A DNA stretch of 64,000 bases from Mycteria americana. Lineage: Eukaryota; Chordata; Aves; Ciconiiformes; Ciconiidae. Every line of letters begins with the position of its first letter. The first letter of the stretch is position 1. The position numbers were made by a program, and so were the translations under genes. Shown here one piece after another: positions 1 to 10,757 of this stretch. The notes beneath the pieces were generated by a model that was given only the letters and a program-made list of their open reading frames with translations, was not told where the DNA came from and ran no database searches. The stretch covers positions 310,001 through 374,000 of the forward strand of contig NW_027445651.1 in assembly GCF_035582795.1 (NCBI RefSeq), read 5' to 3'.

Positions 1-246
1 CCCAGAGGTGATGGGGACTCCGTTACAGCTGAGGATGCTGCCAACAGCAGCAGAGGTGGAGGAGCCCACAACGGTGTTCTGCGGGAAGGAGCTGAGGATG
101 GGGCCAGGAAGAATCACCACCACGGGGGAGGGCTCGATGACAACAGTGGAAGGCTGGCACTGCCTGACACAGGGCTCATTGCAGCTGTTGGCCAGCGGGG
201 TCGGGCCGCAGGGCTGGCAGGGCTGGCACTGGTCGTAGCAGGACAT
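1..246 (-). CDS. Feather beta-keratin copy 0, type B (3' end outside window)
   Basis: This is the leftmost gene of the array, cut by the window edge. The first 82 codons are present, from the ATG at 246-244. Non-coding exon 1 ends at 558, the intron runs 557-268 and coding exon 2 begins at 267. It carries the type B residues Pro32, Glu38, Ile45 and Asn75 and is otherwise identical to the other copies over the visible part. The upstream flank has a private A at about 954 where the other copies have G. The last 20 codons and the 3' UTR lie outside the window, so whether the gene is intact cannot be judged. Confidence 0.9.
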   Translation of the reverse strand, partial: MSCYDQCQPCQPCGPTPLANSCNEPCVRQCQPSTVVIEPSPVVVILPGPILSSFPQNTVVGSSTSAAVGSILSCNGVPITSG

Positions 247-616
247 GTCTCTGGGCCAGGGGTGCACCTGGGAGAGGGGGCAGGGGAAGCAAAGCACAAC
301 GGATACATGAGGAGCAGCACTGCGCCCAACCACAGTGGAGCCAAGGCACCTCCTGGCCCAGCTTATGCTGCCCAGCTCAAAGCCCAGGAGCCACCTCAGC
401 TAAGTCCCAGCCTCTCTCTGTGGAAGGCTTTCTCTCCCCTTCCCTCTCCCATGAGAAGCAGGTCCCAGCCCTGGGCTAGGACAGCCCATATCAGCTGAGA
501 CATACATCAGGGAAAGACCTGACCTTGAAGGAGGAGGAGAAGAGGCTTCACACTCACCTGATTCCCAAGGAGAAGGAGGCGAGAGAAGTGGATGAGAGAG
601 CAGAGAGCTGGGCTGC

Positions 617-624
617 CTTTTATA
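617..624 (-). promoter_or_regulatory. TATA box of keratin copy 0
   Basis: Read on the minus strand as TATAAAAG. It lies about 30 bp before the inferred transcription start (near 594) of a roughly 37-bp exon 1 that ends at 558 with a consensus donor. A TGACGTGA motif at 695-688, about 65-70 bp upstream of TATA, resembles a CRE/AP-1 site, but its function is a guess. The same arrangement recurs in all copies. Confidence 0.85.
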
Positions 625-2654
625 GTAGCCCTGCACTGCCTCAGGCCCAGAGGCACCCTTTGTGGAAGTAATAATTTTCTGACAAGCTCACGTCAAATGC
701 AAACCATCCCAGCTAATGGCATGGGCTGTGTTCTGGTTTCCTGCACTGCTGCCTTTTCATTTCCTGGCTTAAGCCACGTGCTTCCCCATATGAAGGCTTC
801 TGTAAGTGCCGGGATGAGAGGCCCGAGGATTTCCGGGGCAGAAACACATCAGCGCAGGCAGAAGACTCAGCTCAAGTGCTGGTGGCATCCCGTGCAGGCA
901 GGTGATGTGCACCTGGGTCATTCCTGTGGGCTTGTCTGTGGCAAAGTTGTTCAGGAAACGGGCGCCGCTCTCGTGCTTCTCGTCCGGATGCCCAAGGACT
1001 CCCACGTGAGAGGTCATGTCACACGTGGGCCTCAGCATCTCCTCAGCAGAGTCCACAGTTGCTGACGTTTTCCTGGCTTAATGTGAGCGTACGGATTTTT
1101 GCATGGTTCCACGCAGGCGCGCATGAGCACACACGTGTCAGTCTGTACCTGTGTGACCCTCATCATGAGGGCATGTGCAGGTCATAGCAGGAATGGTAGT
1201 TGCAAAGGAATCTACAGCTGAATGGTGGTGCCTTCGACCTGGCAGGTGCAGAGAGGTGCCCAGAGAACTGAAATGCAGTCTCTGCCTCCTGTGCCCTCCA
1301 TTTCTTGCTTTATGTAGAGGGAGAGGCGCCCATAAATCCTGCCCACCGCATGCAGGCCGTCATCCCCGAACGTATCCCCTTACGATGCAGTGTTGCTGGT
1401 GACTGGGGGCTCCTCACGTCCATGCCAATGCCACCGCTCAGCCTGGTGCTGAGTGAGGCAGGGGCTGAGACCTCGCACCAAATGGGTATTGAACTGAAGG
1501 GACCAGGGTCCAGGCGCTGCTCTGCTGTGAGATGTAGGACTGACTGTCCGGGTGGCGCAGGGAGAGTCAAACAGCTGAGGACTCCTTTGCTGTTCAAGCA
1601 CCAGGACTTCCGTGTCCCCCATAGAAAACTGAACCTGAGTGCCCAGCAACTGTGTCTAGGAAGGCAGGGATACGTGATTGAGGGCCAAAGCGCACAAACT
1701 CTGCTGCTGTTTCATGAGGGAGGTCAGGCAAGCTCCCTCTTTGCGACAGAGGCTGTAGGTATTTTGTAAGGGCCCTAAGCGCATCCTCCATCCTAGTCTG
1801 CCTTGTCTCCGATCCAGCTTACAGGTAGTGCAACTGAGGGCTACCCTCTTCCCTTTGTTGACCTTGCTGAGGTCATTCTGCTGGGAGGCTTCAGCCAGGG
1901 CTGACTCCCCTTCCCGTGGGAGCAGCTTTCAAGCTTCAGTTCTAGTGCTTGGCCCCAACCTGAGTTACAGCTCCAGCTGTGACACATCTGTGCCTGTACC
2001 TGGTCATGGACCCCACTCATCTCGCTTTGGACCCTGACATGCGGGTGACTTCCCAGCTTGAGCTCAGACCTTCCTTATCTCTGCGAACACACCTGGTGAT
2101 CGCCGGACATTGTTGAACCCTGATTACTGTCCTGAGACCTCATCCTGACCTTGACTCACTGACTCGGTGACTTGCCTTTCCAGCTTGACCCCAGACATAT
2201 GTAAGGCAAGAGCCTGAGCCAGCACACGAGCAGGACAACCTAAAAGTCTGTGCACACTTGCAGACCTATGATCTTATCGGGGTGTTGGAGAAAAGCTGGG
2301 ATAGCTCTCATGTCTGGAGTGTGCAGTGGCTCTGCAAAACAGAAGGCAGAATTGCCACCCTGCACTCCGTAAGAGCAGATTTTTGTCCCCTCAGGGACCC
2401 GCCAGGCGCAGTCCTTTGGGAAAGTGCCCTGGGGGCTCAAAGAGGCCCGTGGAGAATGCGAAATACAGCAGGTAAGATCTGATGATAATAAAAATAAGGA
2501 AATCACCATAACTAGCTCCATCCGCTCCACTTGATAAAGGCATTAGAAAGATCTACCAAGGACATGAGATGGGTGCATTTTTGGAGCATTTCTTTCCACA
2601 TCTGAAAGCACGACCAAGAATACCATTTTTCTTGAGGTTATTCAAAGTTACCTC
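625..2654. other. Upstream flank of the keratin gene, no gene seen
   Basis: This covers the 2 kb between the TATA box and the first LTR remnant, repeated in every unit. No coding sequence is supported. The proximal part (to about 1000) is still alignable with the flank of the diverged keratin pseudogene (61.65-62.06 kb), including GAGGATTTCCGGGGCA-like sequence at 823-840. The part at about 1980-2200 is rich in recurring CTTGAC/CCTGA words and may be an old unrecognised repeat. Confidence 0.6.
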
Positions 2655-3503
2655 CACCCCATGAGCAACGCTGGTGGTGCCTCCGTGAAACCATATCCGA
2701 GAAAGGGCAAAACACTGCACAGGAGATGAGGAATGAACTACAAAAAAAGTGTGAGAAACAATCCTGCAAGCACCGAGGCCAGAGAGGAGGGAGGAGGAGG
2801 AGGAGGTGCTCCAGGCAATGGTGCAGAGATTCCCGGGCAGCCCGTGGGAGAGACCATGGTGGAGCGGATATCCACACTGCAGCCCATGGAGGATCCCACG
2901 CCGGACCGGGTGGCTATGCCCTGCAGGAACTGCGGCCTGTGCAGAGCCCATGCTGAAGCAGGCTCCTGGCAGGAACTGTGGCCCCTGGAGGACCCACGCT
3001 GGAGCAGACTTGTCTGGAAGGACTGCAGCCCGTGGACAGGACCCACGCTGGAGCTGGTCTTGAAAGACTGCAGCCTATGGGAAGGGCTCACGCTGGAGCG
3101 GAGAAAAATGTGAGGAGGAAACAGCGGCAGAAAGGAACTGTTGCGTACTGACGGCAACCCCCCATTCCACATCCCACTGCGCTGCTTGGGGGTGGAGGAA
3201 ACAGAAGAGCCGTGAATGAAGGAGGGAAGTTGAGCCTGTGAAAAAGAGGGGGGGATGGAGTGAAGGTGTTTTAGGGGTTTTTTGGCCGTTTCTCACCATC
3301 CTGCTCTATTTTTAATTGGCACTATGTTAAATGAGTCTTCCCCAAGCCAAGTCTGTTTTGCCTGTGACAGTAATTGGTAAGTAATCCCCCTGCCTTTATC
3401 TCGACCCACAACCTTTTTCACCCGACTTTCTCCTTCTGTCCTGTTGAGGAGGGAGAGGGAGAGAGCGAGCAGCTGGGTGGGTGCCTGGAAGCCAGCCGAG
3501 GTC
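2655..3503 (+). mobile_element. Fossil LTR fragment A, unit 0
   Basis: Partial, broken copy of a long LTR of a widespread bird endogenous retrovirus family, probably ERVL-like (family name not certain). Its first third aligns with the LTR that begins at 63554: GTGAGA...AACAA, then the GGA-rich tract, then GCAGAGATTCCC, then repeated CTGCAGCCC(A/G)TGGA words. The 3' part keeps the CCCCAAGCCAAGTCTGTTTTG and CTGTGACAGTAATTGGTAAG region typical of the end of that LTR. It predates amplification of the array, since every full unit carries it. Confidence 0.75.
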
Positions 3504-4306
3504 TTTTTAGTTTTGCACCAATTATGGTAATTAGAAGTGCCATGACTGCTTGTCATTCACGTGCTTTTTTTTCCTGCTTGTACCTGTGGCACCAGGAGCA
3601 GTCTCTTTCTCCCACTGTTGTTCCCCCCAGAGGACGGTGGGCAATGATGTCAATTGGCCTTTGTGCTTGTGTACCTGGGAACTAGTGGCAGGTTTACAGC
3701 CACGGGCAGAGCACAGCCCACCAACCCTCCTGCCATAGCCTCAGACGAACAACGAGACCCCAAAGGCCATGTGGGAGGAGAGCTGTGAGTGGGAGCTCCT
3801 GTGCTGATGACCTGCTTTCTTCAGCTCTTTCTGACTCTGCTAGCAAAGGTCTGTCATCAGAACTGATGACAGAGAAGAAACCCCTGCTCCCTTGGTTGTC
3901 TCAGACCCCCTTCACCTGCATTTCTTTCCCCAACCATCCATCCCTCATTGCCTCTCTTTTCCAGCCCATTCCCTCTCAATGTTTCACAGGTAGGTCAGTG
4001 CAGTAGATCTCGTCTGTCTTGGTAGCCCCAAATTTCTGAGGTTCAAGCACCAAAGGCTGTTCCCCATGAGCTGTAGGCTTCAGGAGAAGAGGGAGCTAGG
4101 AGGAGGGGCACAGCACAGTTCTCCTCGCTTGGCATCCTGGCAGGAGGCCCTTCTGCGCAAGGCTGAGCTCTGGGGAAAGGGCCCTCAGTGCTCCCTTGGC
4201 GGCCCGATTTCACTTAAGCACCCAGAGATCTGCAGGCGAAGATGCTGGGGTTAGCGGCCTGAGGGGAAAGGAGGTGGTGGTGAGCGTGAAAAGAGCTAAA
4301 ATCCCC
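3504..4306. other. Intergenic spacer between the two LTR remnants
   Basis: No gene recognised. From about 3990 this spacer is weakly alignable with 56390-56590 in the diverged unit, for example the shared CACCCAGAGATCTGCAGGC at 4219-4237 and about 56507-56525. It is therefore original unit sequence rather than LTR-derived. Confidence 0.55.
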
Positions 4307-5066
4307 AAAGAAAAAAAGAAATGTTGTAAGTAGCTTGGTTGCTCAACTCTAAGGGATCTTTCCTTTTAGCTCCCCTTTCGCAGATAATTTAGCCTAGCCT
4401 GTGAGTATTGTTGAATTGCTAATGAGCACCCTTTATTCGAAGGACATGTCTATGGTCTTTCCCCCTCCTAACAACAATCATTAGAGTAAGAATGCCTTGC
4501 CTGTGTTAAATCCTTGGTTAGCTTAGATAGTCGCAATGTAGACAGATAAGAAGGAATTAATTCTTCAAGCCCTGTGTCCCTGGAAAGGGCTGATAAGGAG
4601 AAGCTATACAAGAACCAACTGGTTTTGGATATGCAAGGAAGGTATGAGCAAGACAAAGATGGACTGAGCATGCGTAGAGACAAAGTTCGGTCAGCGGTCA
4701 GAGTGATGAAGACTACCGACTTCCTCCAACGACCACCAGAGGATCCCTAACGACCACCTAAGGACTTAAGTACGCATGCGCCAGAGACATTTGCATATAT
4801 TAACGAGTTCCAAGAAATCGCACGTTTATGTAAATTAATCTTATGAATATGTATGATTTTGCAACACATAATCTCTGCGATCTTGCTTGTTTGTCGGAGC
4901 ACCTATGGTGGAGCAATCCCCAGTGCTGCCCAGCACTGTAATAAAGGATGCCTGCTTAATAGTAACTCTGTTGCTATTGAGTTTTATTTCGGGAACACTC
5001 TGAAACTGCGATTCGCCTGCTGGGAGACTCGGACTTTAAAGGGTAGTCTCCGCGAATTTTGCTTCA
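4307..5066 (+). mobile_element. Fossil LTR B with preceding purine tract, unit 0
   Basis: A TG...CA-bounded LTR-like segment (4322-5066). It has GCATGCG and CATATATTAA promoter-like sequence near 4775-4802, AATAAA at 4940-4945, and a T/A-rich U3-like first half. A purine run at 4307-4321 sits directly before the TG, as a polypurine tract precedes a 3' LTR. The diverged unit at 56.4-56.7 kb runs straight through this point without it. AGAGCT occurs at 4292-4297 and again at 5069-5074, a possible 6-bp target duplication. Family not assigned; no coding internal region remains. Confidence 0.65.
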
Positions 5067-5958
5067 AGAGAGCTTCTGCCATGGAACTCTTCTTCCCCTG
5101 CACCCCAGGACGAGATTGCACTTGCCATGAGCTGCAAAGAGAGAGCGTGGGCTGTTGTGATCGGTGCGCTCTCTACAGTACCACGGGAGGAACTGTAAGA
5201 TGCTCACCTGTGTCACCTTGCAGGCCCATGCGAATAACCTTTTTGTCCTGGAGCTGCTCGGTGTGATGGGAGTTGGGGATGTGCAGCCTGCGAGACACCT
5301 CAGCCCTGCCAATCTGTGTAACCAACCGCTGGGCTGCACAGGGCGCTGTATGGATGTGGCGGAAGAACAGGGGACTTGCCCTACCCTAGCTACCCTTGCC
5401 CTTGGTGGCATGCCGTGCCCCTTCCTTCTGGGGACGGGTGGGAAGGTGAGGAGGAGGCTCTGGGCTGTAGACAAGGTGATTTCTCCTACCATCCCCTCCT
5501 TCCATCCCCACGGCCATCTTCTGTCTGAGCCTCCTCCCCCAGCGCAGCTCCATCCAGAGCAAGAGGAACTGCCTTGAGTGCTTGTGGGGCTGCTGACCTC
5601 CCAGGACCTCCTGCAGCACTGGGGTCCTCCCATGAAGACAGCACAAGTTGGGATCACCATCTGTGGGGCATGCTCTGAGGCCAAGGGGAATATTTCTGGG
5701 CAGAGATGCAGCAAGGGAAGGGCTGATGGTCACTGGCTGTGGAGTAGCCAGAGACGTCGTCCTCAGCTCCAAGGAACAGGGACCGAAGGAGGCCCACAGG
5801 CAGTGTGTCCTGCCCTCCCAGTCCTCTCGGAATGAGAAAGGGTCCACTTGCTCACCCATTTGTTCCCTCCCAGCTTATCTCCTTTCTCCCTGGACAGCTT
5901 TAGAGAGCATGCAGAGAGGAAAGGACCACACAGAGCCAGAGGCTGGGATGCAGCAGAG
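5067..5958. other. Downstream flank of keratin copy 1, no gene seen
   Basis: This is sequence between LTR B and the polyadenylation signal. It aligns with two separated pieces of the diverged unit (about 58750-59194 and 60348-60480), so it is original unit sequence. A minus-strand frame is open through much of it (5386-5859), but the homologous frame in units 2 and 3 is shortened by the 5827 A variant. I do not call it a gene. Confidence 0.55.
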
Positions 5959-5964
5959 TTTAAT
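5959..5964 (-). terminator. Polyadenylation signal of keratin copy 1
   Basis: ATTAAA on the minus strand, 425 bp beyond the stop codon, a 3' UTR length in keeping with feather keratin mRNAs. Its equivalents for copies 2-8 start at 12410, 18861, 25312, 31763, 38214, 44665 and 51116. The diverged pseudogene keeps the same hexamer at 60595-60600. Confidence 0.65.
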
Positions 5965-6388
5965 GAGTCCAAAGAGGGCAACAAGATGTCTGTGAGGAGA
6001 GGCCACAGTGAAAGGATCACCATGGGCAGCCAAGAGTCAGTGCCCCATGATCAAGGGAGAGTTCCCACAGGGCACCTGTCTGGCTGCCCGACAGAGGGAG
6101 AGGGGCAGGCAGGTCCCCCCTAAGCTGGCTTTGGTGGGCCTCATGGCCCAGGGAGCAGAACACAACCAAGGACAAGGAGGGAAAGGAGAGAGGGGAGGAA
6201 GGGAACGAGAGGCATCGGCCATGTTTTCAGAGAGCCCAGGCTGGCCCCTTCCAAAGGGCTGACACCCTTTGCAGGAGGAGCGGGGCGTGCTCAGACCCTC
6301 TCAAAGCAGTAGCCACGATCTCCGTCATTCAGTCTGGCATCATCTTCGGGGCTCCCGGGGTTCCTTGTCTGGGCTGTCACCGGTGGCT

Positions 6389-6697
6389 TTAGCAAGGGGG
6401 GCACCTTCTGCTGCCACAGTAGCGGCTGGTGATACAGGAGAGGTCACAGCACCCAGAGGTGATGGGGACTCCGTCACAGCTGAGGATGCTGCCAACAGCA
6501 GCGGAGGTGGAGGAGCCCACAACGGTGTTCTGCGGGAAGGAGCTGAGGATGGGGCCGGGCAGGGTCACCACCACGGGGGAGGGCTGGATGACAACAGTGG
6601 AGTTCTGGCACTGCCTGACACAGGGCTCATTGCAGCTGTTGGCCAGCGGGGTCGGGCCGCAGGGCTGGCAGGGCTGGCACTGGTCGTAGCAGGACAT
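6389..6697 (-). CDS. Feather-type beta-keratin copy 1, type A
   Basis: A 102-residue corneous beta-protein, a structural protein that polymerises into the 3-4 nm filaments of feather and other hard avian epidermis. The N-terminus is Cys-rich (Cys 3, 7, 10, 13, 22, 26, 30) and contains [17 protein letters not shown]. The central hydrophobic beta-sheet region spans about residues 31-60 ([24 protein letters not shown]), followed by [12 protein letters not shown]. The tail holds seven more Cys and ends CPPC, giving 14 Cys in all. The start is the ATG of MSCYDQ; the open frame continues upstream only because it enters the intron. The acceptor (intron 6719-7008, CAG before 6718) and donor (exon 1 ending AATCAG at 7009, then GTGAGT) fit the usual feather keratin layout of a non-coding first exon. 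TATA lies at 7068-7075 and an ATTAAA signal at 5959-5964. Type A residues are Asn32, Gln38, Thr45 and Asp75. Not assigned to a named locus. Confidence 0.96.
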   Translation of the reverse strand: MSCYDQCQPCQPCGPTPLANSCNEPCVRQCQNSTVVIQPSPVVVTLPGPILSSFPQNTVVGSSTSAAVGSILSCDGVPITSGCCDLSCITSRYCGSRRCPPC

Positions 6698-7067
6698 GTC
6701 TCTGGGCCAGGGGTGCACCTGGGAGAGGGGGCAGGGGAAGCAAAGCACAACGGATACATGAGGAGCAGCACTGCGCCCAACCACAGTGGAGCCAAGGCAC
6801 CTCCTGGCCCAGCTTATGCTGCCCAGCTCAAAGCCCAGGAGCCACCTCAGCTAAGTCCCAGCCTCTCTCTGTGGAAGGCTTTCTCTCCCCTTCCCTCTCC
6901 CATGAGAAGCAGGTCCCAGCCCTGGGCTAGGACAGCCCATATCAGCTGAGACATACATCAGGGAAAGACCTGACCTTGAAGGAGGAGGAGAAGAGGCTTC
7001 ACACTCACCTGATTCCCAAGGAGAAGGAGGCGAGAGAAGTGGATGAGAGAGCAGAGAGCTGGGCTGC

Positions 7068-7075
7068 CTTTTATA
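7068..7075 (-). promoter_or_regulatory. TATA box of keratin copy 1
   Basis: TATAAAAG on the minus strand, 59 bp upstream of the exon 1 donor at 7009/7008. Confidence 0.85.
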
Positions 7076-9105
7076 GTAGCCCTGCACTGCCTCAGGCCCA
7101 GAGGCACCCTTTGTGGAAGTAATAATTTTCTGACAAGCTCACGTCAAATGCAAACCATCCCAGCTAATGGCATGGGCTGTGTTCTGGTTTCCTGCACTGC
7201 TGCCTTTTCATTTCCTGGCTTAAGCCACGTGCTTCCCCATATGAAGGCTTCTGTAAGTGCCGGGATGAGAGGCCCGAGGATTTCCGGGGCAGAAACACAT
7301 CAGCGCAGGCAGAAGACTCAGCTCAAGTGCTGGTGGCATCCCGTGCAGGCAGGTGATGTGCACCTGGGTCATTCCTGTGGGCTTGTCTGTGGCAAAGTTG
7401 TTCGGGAAACGGGCGCCGCTCTCGTGCTTCTCGTCCGGATGCCCAAGGACTCCCACGTGAGAGGTCATGTCACACGTGGGCCTCAGCATCTCCTCAGCAG
7501 AGTCCACAGTTGCTGACGTTTTCCTGGCTTAATGTGAGCGTACGGATTTTTGCATGGTTCCACGCAGGCGCGCATGAGCACACACGTGTCAGTCTGTACC
7601 TGTGTGACCCTCATCATGAGGGCATGTGCAGGTCATAGCAGGAATGGTAGTTGCAAAGGAATCTACAGCTGAATGGTGGTGCCTTCGACCTGGCAGGTGC
7701 AGAGAGGTGCCCAGAGAACTGAAATGCAGTCTCTGCCTCCTGTGCCCTCCATTTCTTGCTTTATGTAGAGGGAGAGGCGCCCATAAATCCTGCCCACCGC
7801 ATGCAGGCCGTCATCCCCGAACGTATCCCCTTACGATGCAGTGTTGCTGGTGACTGGGGGCTCCTCACGTCCATGCCAATGCCACCGCTCAGCCTGGTGC
7901 TGAGTGAGGCAGGGGCTGAGACCTCGCACCAAATGGGTATTGAACTGAAGGGACCAGGGTCCAGGCGCTGCTCTGCTGTGAGATGTAGGACTGACTGTCC
8001 GGGTGGCGCAGGGAGAGTCAAACAGCTGAGGACTCCTTTGCTGTTCAAGCACCAGGACTTCCGTGTCCCCCATAGAAAACTGAACCTGAGTGCCCAGCAA
8101 CTGTGTCTAGGAAGGCAGGGATACGTGATTGAGGGCCAAAGCGCACAAACTCTGCTGCTGTTTCATGAGGGAGGTCAGGCAAGCTCCCTCTTTGCGACAG
8201 AGGCTGTAGGTATTTTGTAAGGGCCCTAAGCGCATCCTCCATCCTAGTCTGCCTTGTCTCCGATCCAGCTTACAGGTAGTGCAACTGAGGGCTACCCTCT
8301 TCCCTTTGTTGACCTTGCTGAGGTCATTCTGCTGGGAGGCTTCAGCCAGGGCTGACTCCCCTTCCCGTGGGAGCAGCTTTCAAGCTTCAGTTCTAGTGCT
8401 TGGCCCCAACCTGAGTTACAGCTCCAGCTGTGACACATCTGTGCCTGTACCTGGTCATGGACCCCACTCATCTCGCTTTGGACCCTGACATGCGGGTGAC
8501 TTCCCAGCTTGAGCTCAGACCTTCCTTATCTCTGCGAACACACCTGGTGATCGCCGGACATTGTTGAACCCTGATTACTGTCCTGAGACCTCATCCTGAC
8601 CTTGACTCACTGACTCGGTGACTTGCCTTTCCAGCTTGACCCCAGACATATGTAAGGCAAGAGCCTGAGCCAGCACACGAGCAGGACAACCTAAAAGTCT
8701 GTGCACACTTGCAGACCTATGATCTTATCGGGGTGTTGGAGAAAAGCTGGGATAGCTCTCATGTCTGGAGTGTGCAGTGGCTCTGCAAAACAGAAGGCAG
8801 AATTGCCACCCTGCACTCCGTAAGAGCAGATTTTTGTCCCCTCAGGGACCCGCCAGGCGCAGTCCTTTGGGAAAGTGCCCTGGGGGCTCAAAGAGGCCCG
8901 TGGAGAATGCGAAATACAGCAGGTAAGATCTGATGATAATAAAAATAAGGAAATCACCATAACTAGCTCCATCCGCTCCACTTGATAAAGGCATTAGAAA
9001 GATCTACCAAGGACATGAGATGGGTGCATTTTTGGAGCATTTCTTTCCACATCTGAAAGCACGACCAAGAATACCATTTTTCTTGAGGTTATTCAAAGTT
9101 ACCTC

Positions 9106-9954
9106 CACCCCATGAGCAACGCTGGTGGTGCCTCCGTGAAACCATATCCGAGAAAGGGCAAAACACTGCACAGGAGATGAGGAATGAACTACAAAAAAAG
9201 TGTGAGAAACAATCCTGCAAGCACCGAGGCCAGAGAGGAGGGAGGAGGAGGAGGAGGTGCTCCAGGCAATGGTGCAGAGATTCCCGGGCAGCCCGTGGGA
9301 GAGACCATGGTGGAGCGGATATCCACACTGCAGCCCATGGAGGATCCCACGCCGGACCGGGTGGCTATGCCCTGCAGGAACTGCGGCCTGTGCAGAGCCC
9401 ATGCTGAAGCAGGCTCCTGGCAGGAACTGTGGCCCCTGGAGGACCCACGCTGGAGCAGACTTGTCTGGAAGGACTGCAGCCCGTGGACAGGACCCACGCT
9501 GGAGCTGGTCTTGAAAGACTGCAGCCTATGGGAAGGGCTCACGCTGGAGCGGAGAAAAATGTGAGGAGGAAACAGCGGCAGAAAGGAACTGTTGCGTACT
9601 GACGGCAACCCCCCATTCCACATCCCACTGCGCTGCTTGGGGGTGGAGGAAACAGAAGAGCCGTGAATGAAGGAGGGAAGTTGAGCCTGTGAAAAAGAGG
9701 GGGGGATGGAGTGAAGGTGTTTTAGGGGTTTTTTGGCTGTTTCTCACCATCCTGCTCTATTTTTAATTGGCACTATGTTAAATGAGTCTTCCCCAAGCCA
9801 AGTCTGTTTTGCCTGTGACAGTAATTGGTAAGTAATCCCCCTGCCTTTATCTCGACCCACAACCTTTTTCACCCGACTTTCTCCTTCTGTCCTGTTGAGG
9901 AGGGAGAGGGAGAGAGCGAGCAGCTGGGTGGGTGCCTGGAAGCCAGCCGAGGTC
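9106..9954 (+). mobile_element. Fossil LTR fragment A, unit 1
   Basis: Same fragment as in unit 0, with one substitution particular to this unit near 9738. Confidence 0.75.
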
Positions 9955-10757
9955 TTTTTAGTTTTGCACCAATTATGGTAATTAGAAGTGCCATGACTGC
10001 TTGTCATTCACGTGCTTTTTTTTCCTGCTTGTACCTGTGGCACCAGGAGCAGTCTCTTTCTCCCACTGTTGTTCCCCCCAGAGGACGGTGGGCAATGATG
10101 TCAATTGGCCTTTGTGCTTGTGTACCTGGGAACTAGTGGCAGGTTTACAGCCACGGGCAGAGCACAGCCCACCAACCCTCCTGCCATAGCCTCAGACGAA
10201 CAACGAGACCCCAAAGGCCATGTGGGAGGAGAGCTGTGAGTGGGAGCTCCTGTGCTGATGACCTGCTTTCTTCAGCTCTTTCTGACTCTGCTAGCAAAGG
10301 TCTGTCATCAGAACTGATGACAGAGAAGAAACCCCTGCTCCCTTGGTTGTCTCAGACCCCCTTCACCTGCATTTCTTTCCCCAACCATCCATCCCTCATT
10401 GCCTCTCTTTTCCAGCCCATTCCCTCTCAATGTTTCACAGGTAGGTCAGTGCAGTAGATCTCGTCTGTCTTGGTAGCCCCAAATTTCTGAGGTTCAAGCA
10501 CCAAAGGCTGTTCCCCATGAGCTGTAGGCTTCAGGAGAAGAGGGAGCTAGGAGGAGGGGCACAGCACAGTTCTCCTCGCTTGGCATCCTGGCAGGAGGCC
10601 CTTCTGCGCAAGGCTGAGCTCTGGGGAAAGGGCCCTCAGTGCTCCCTTGGCGGCCCGATTTCACTTAAGCACCCAGAGATCTGCAGGCGAAGATGCTGGG
10701 GTTAGCGGCCTGAGGGGAAAGGAGGTGGTGGTGAGCGTGAAAAGAGCTAAAATCCCC

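Noticed and set aside
592-1065. 157-codon plus-strand frame upstream of the keratin gene
   Set aside because: It spans the promoter and exon 1 of the opposite-strand gene, has no similarity to known proteins, and exists in all units only because they are identical.
2733-3113. Plus-strand frame with repeated W/E/D-rich words (126 codons)
   Set aside because: It lies wholly in LTR fragment A. The apparent repeats come from the CTGCAGCCCATGGA-type internal repetition of that LTR.
5064-5714. 216-codon minus-strand open frame
   Set aside because: It overlaps the end of LTR B and spacer sequence, has no recognisable domain and is low in complexity.
5386-5859. 157-codon minus-strand open frame in the spacer, with a partly similar frame at 58803-59198
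   Set aside because: Similarity is at the DNA level because the two regions are paralogous spacers. The units carrying A at the 5827 site have a stop in it, so the frame is not kept.
6698-6784. 29 extra in-frame codons upstream of the keratin ATG
   Set aside because: They run through the splice acceptor into the intron. The family begins at MSCY and the acceptor lies 21 bp before that ATG.
6269-6949. 226-codon plus-strand open frame across the keratin gene, repeated in every unit
   Set aside because: It is antisense to the keratin exon and intron. Its composition mirrors the complement of a Cys/Pro/Ser-rich gene, and it has no family resemblance.
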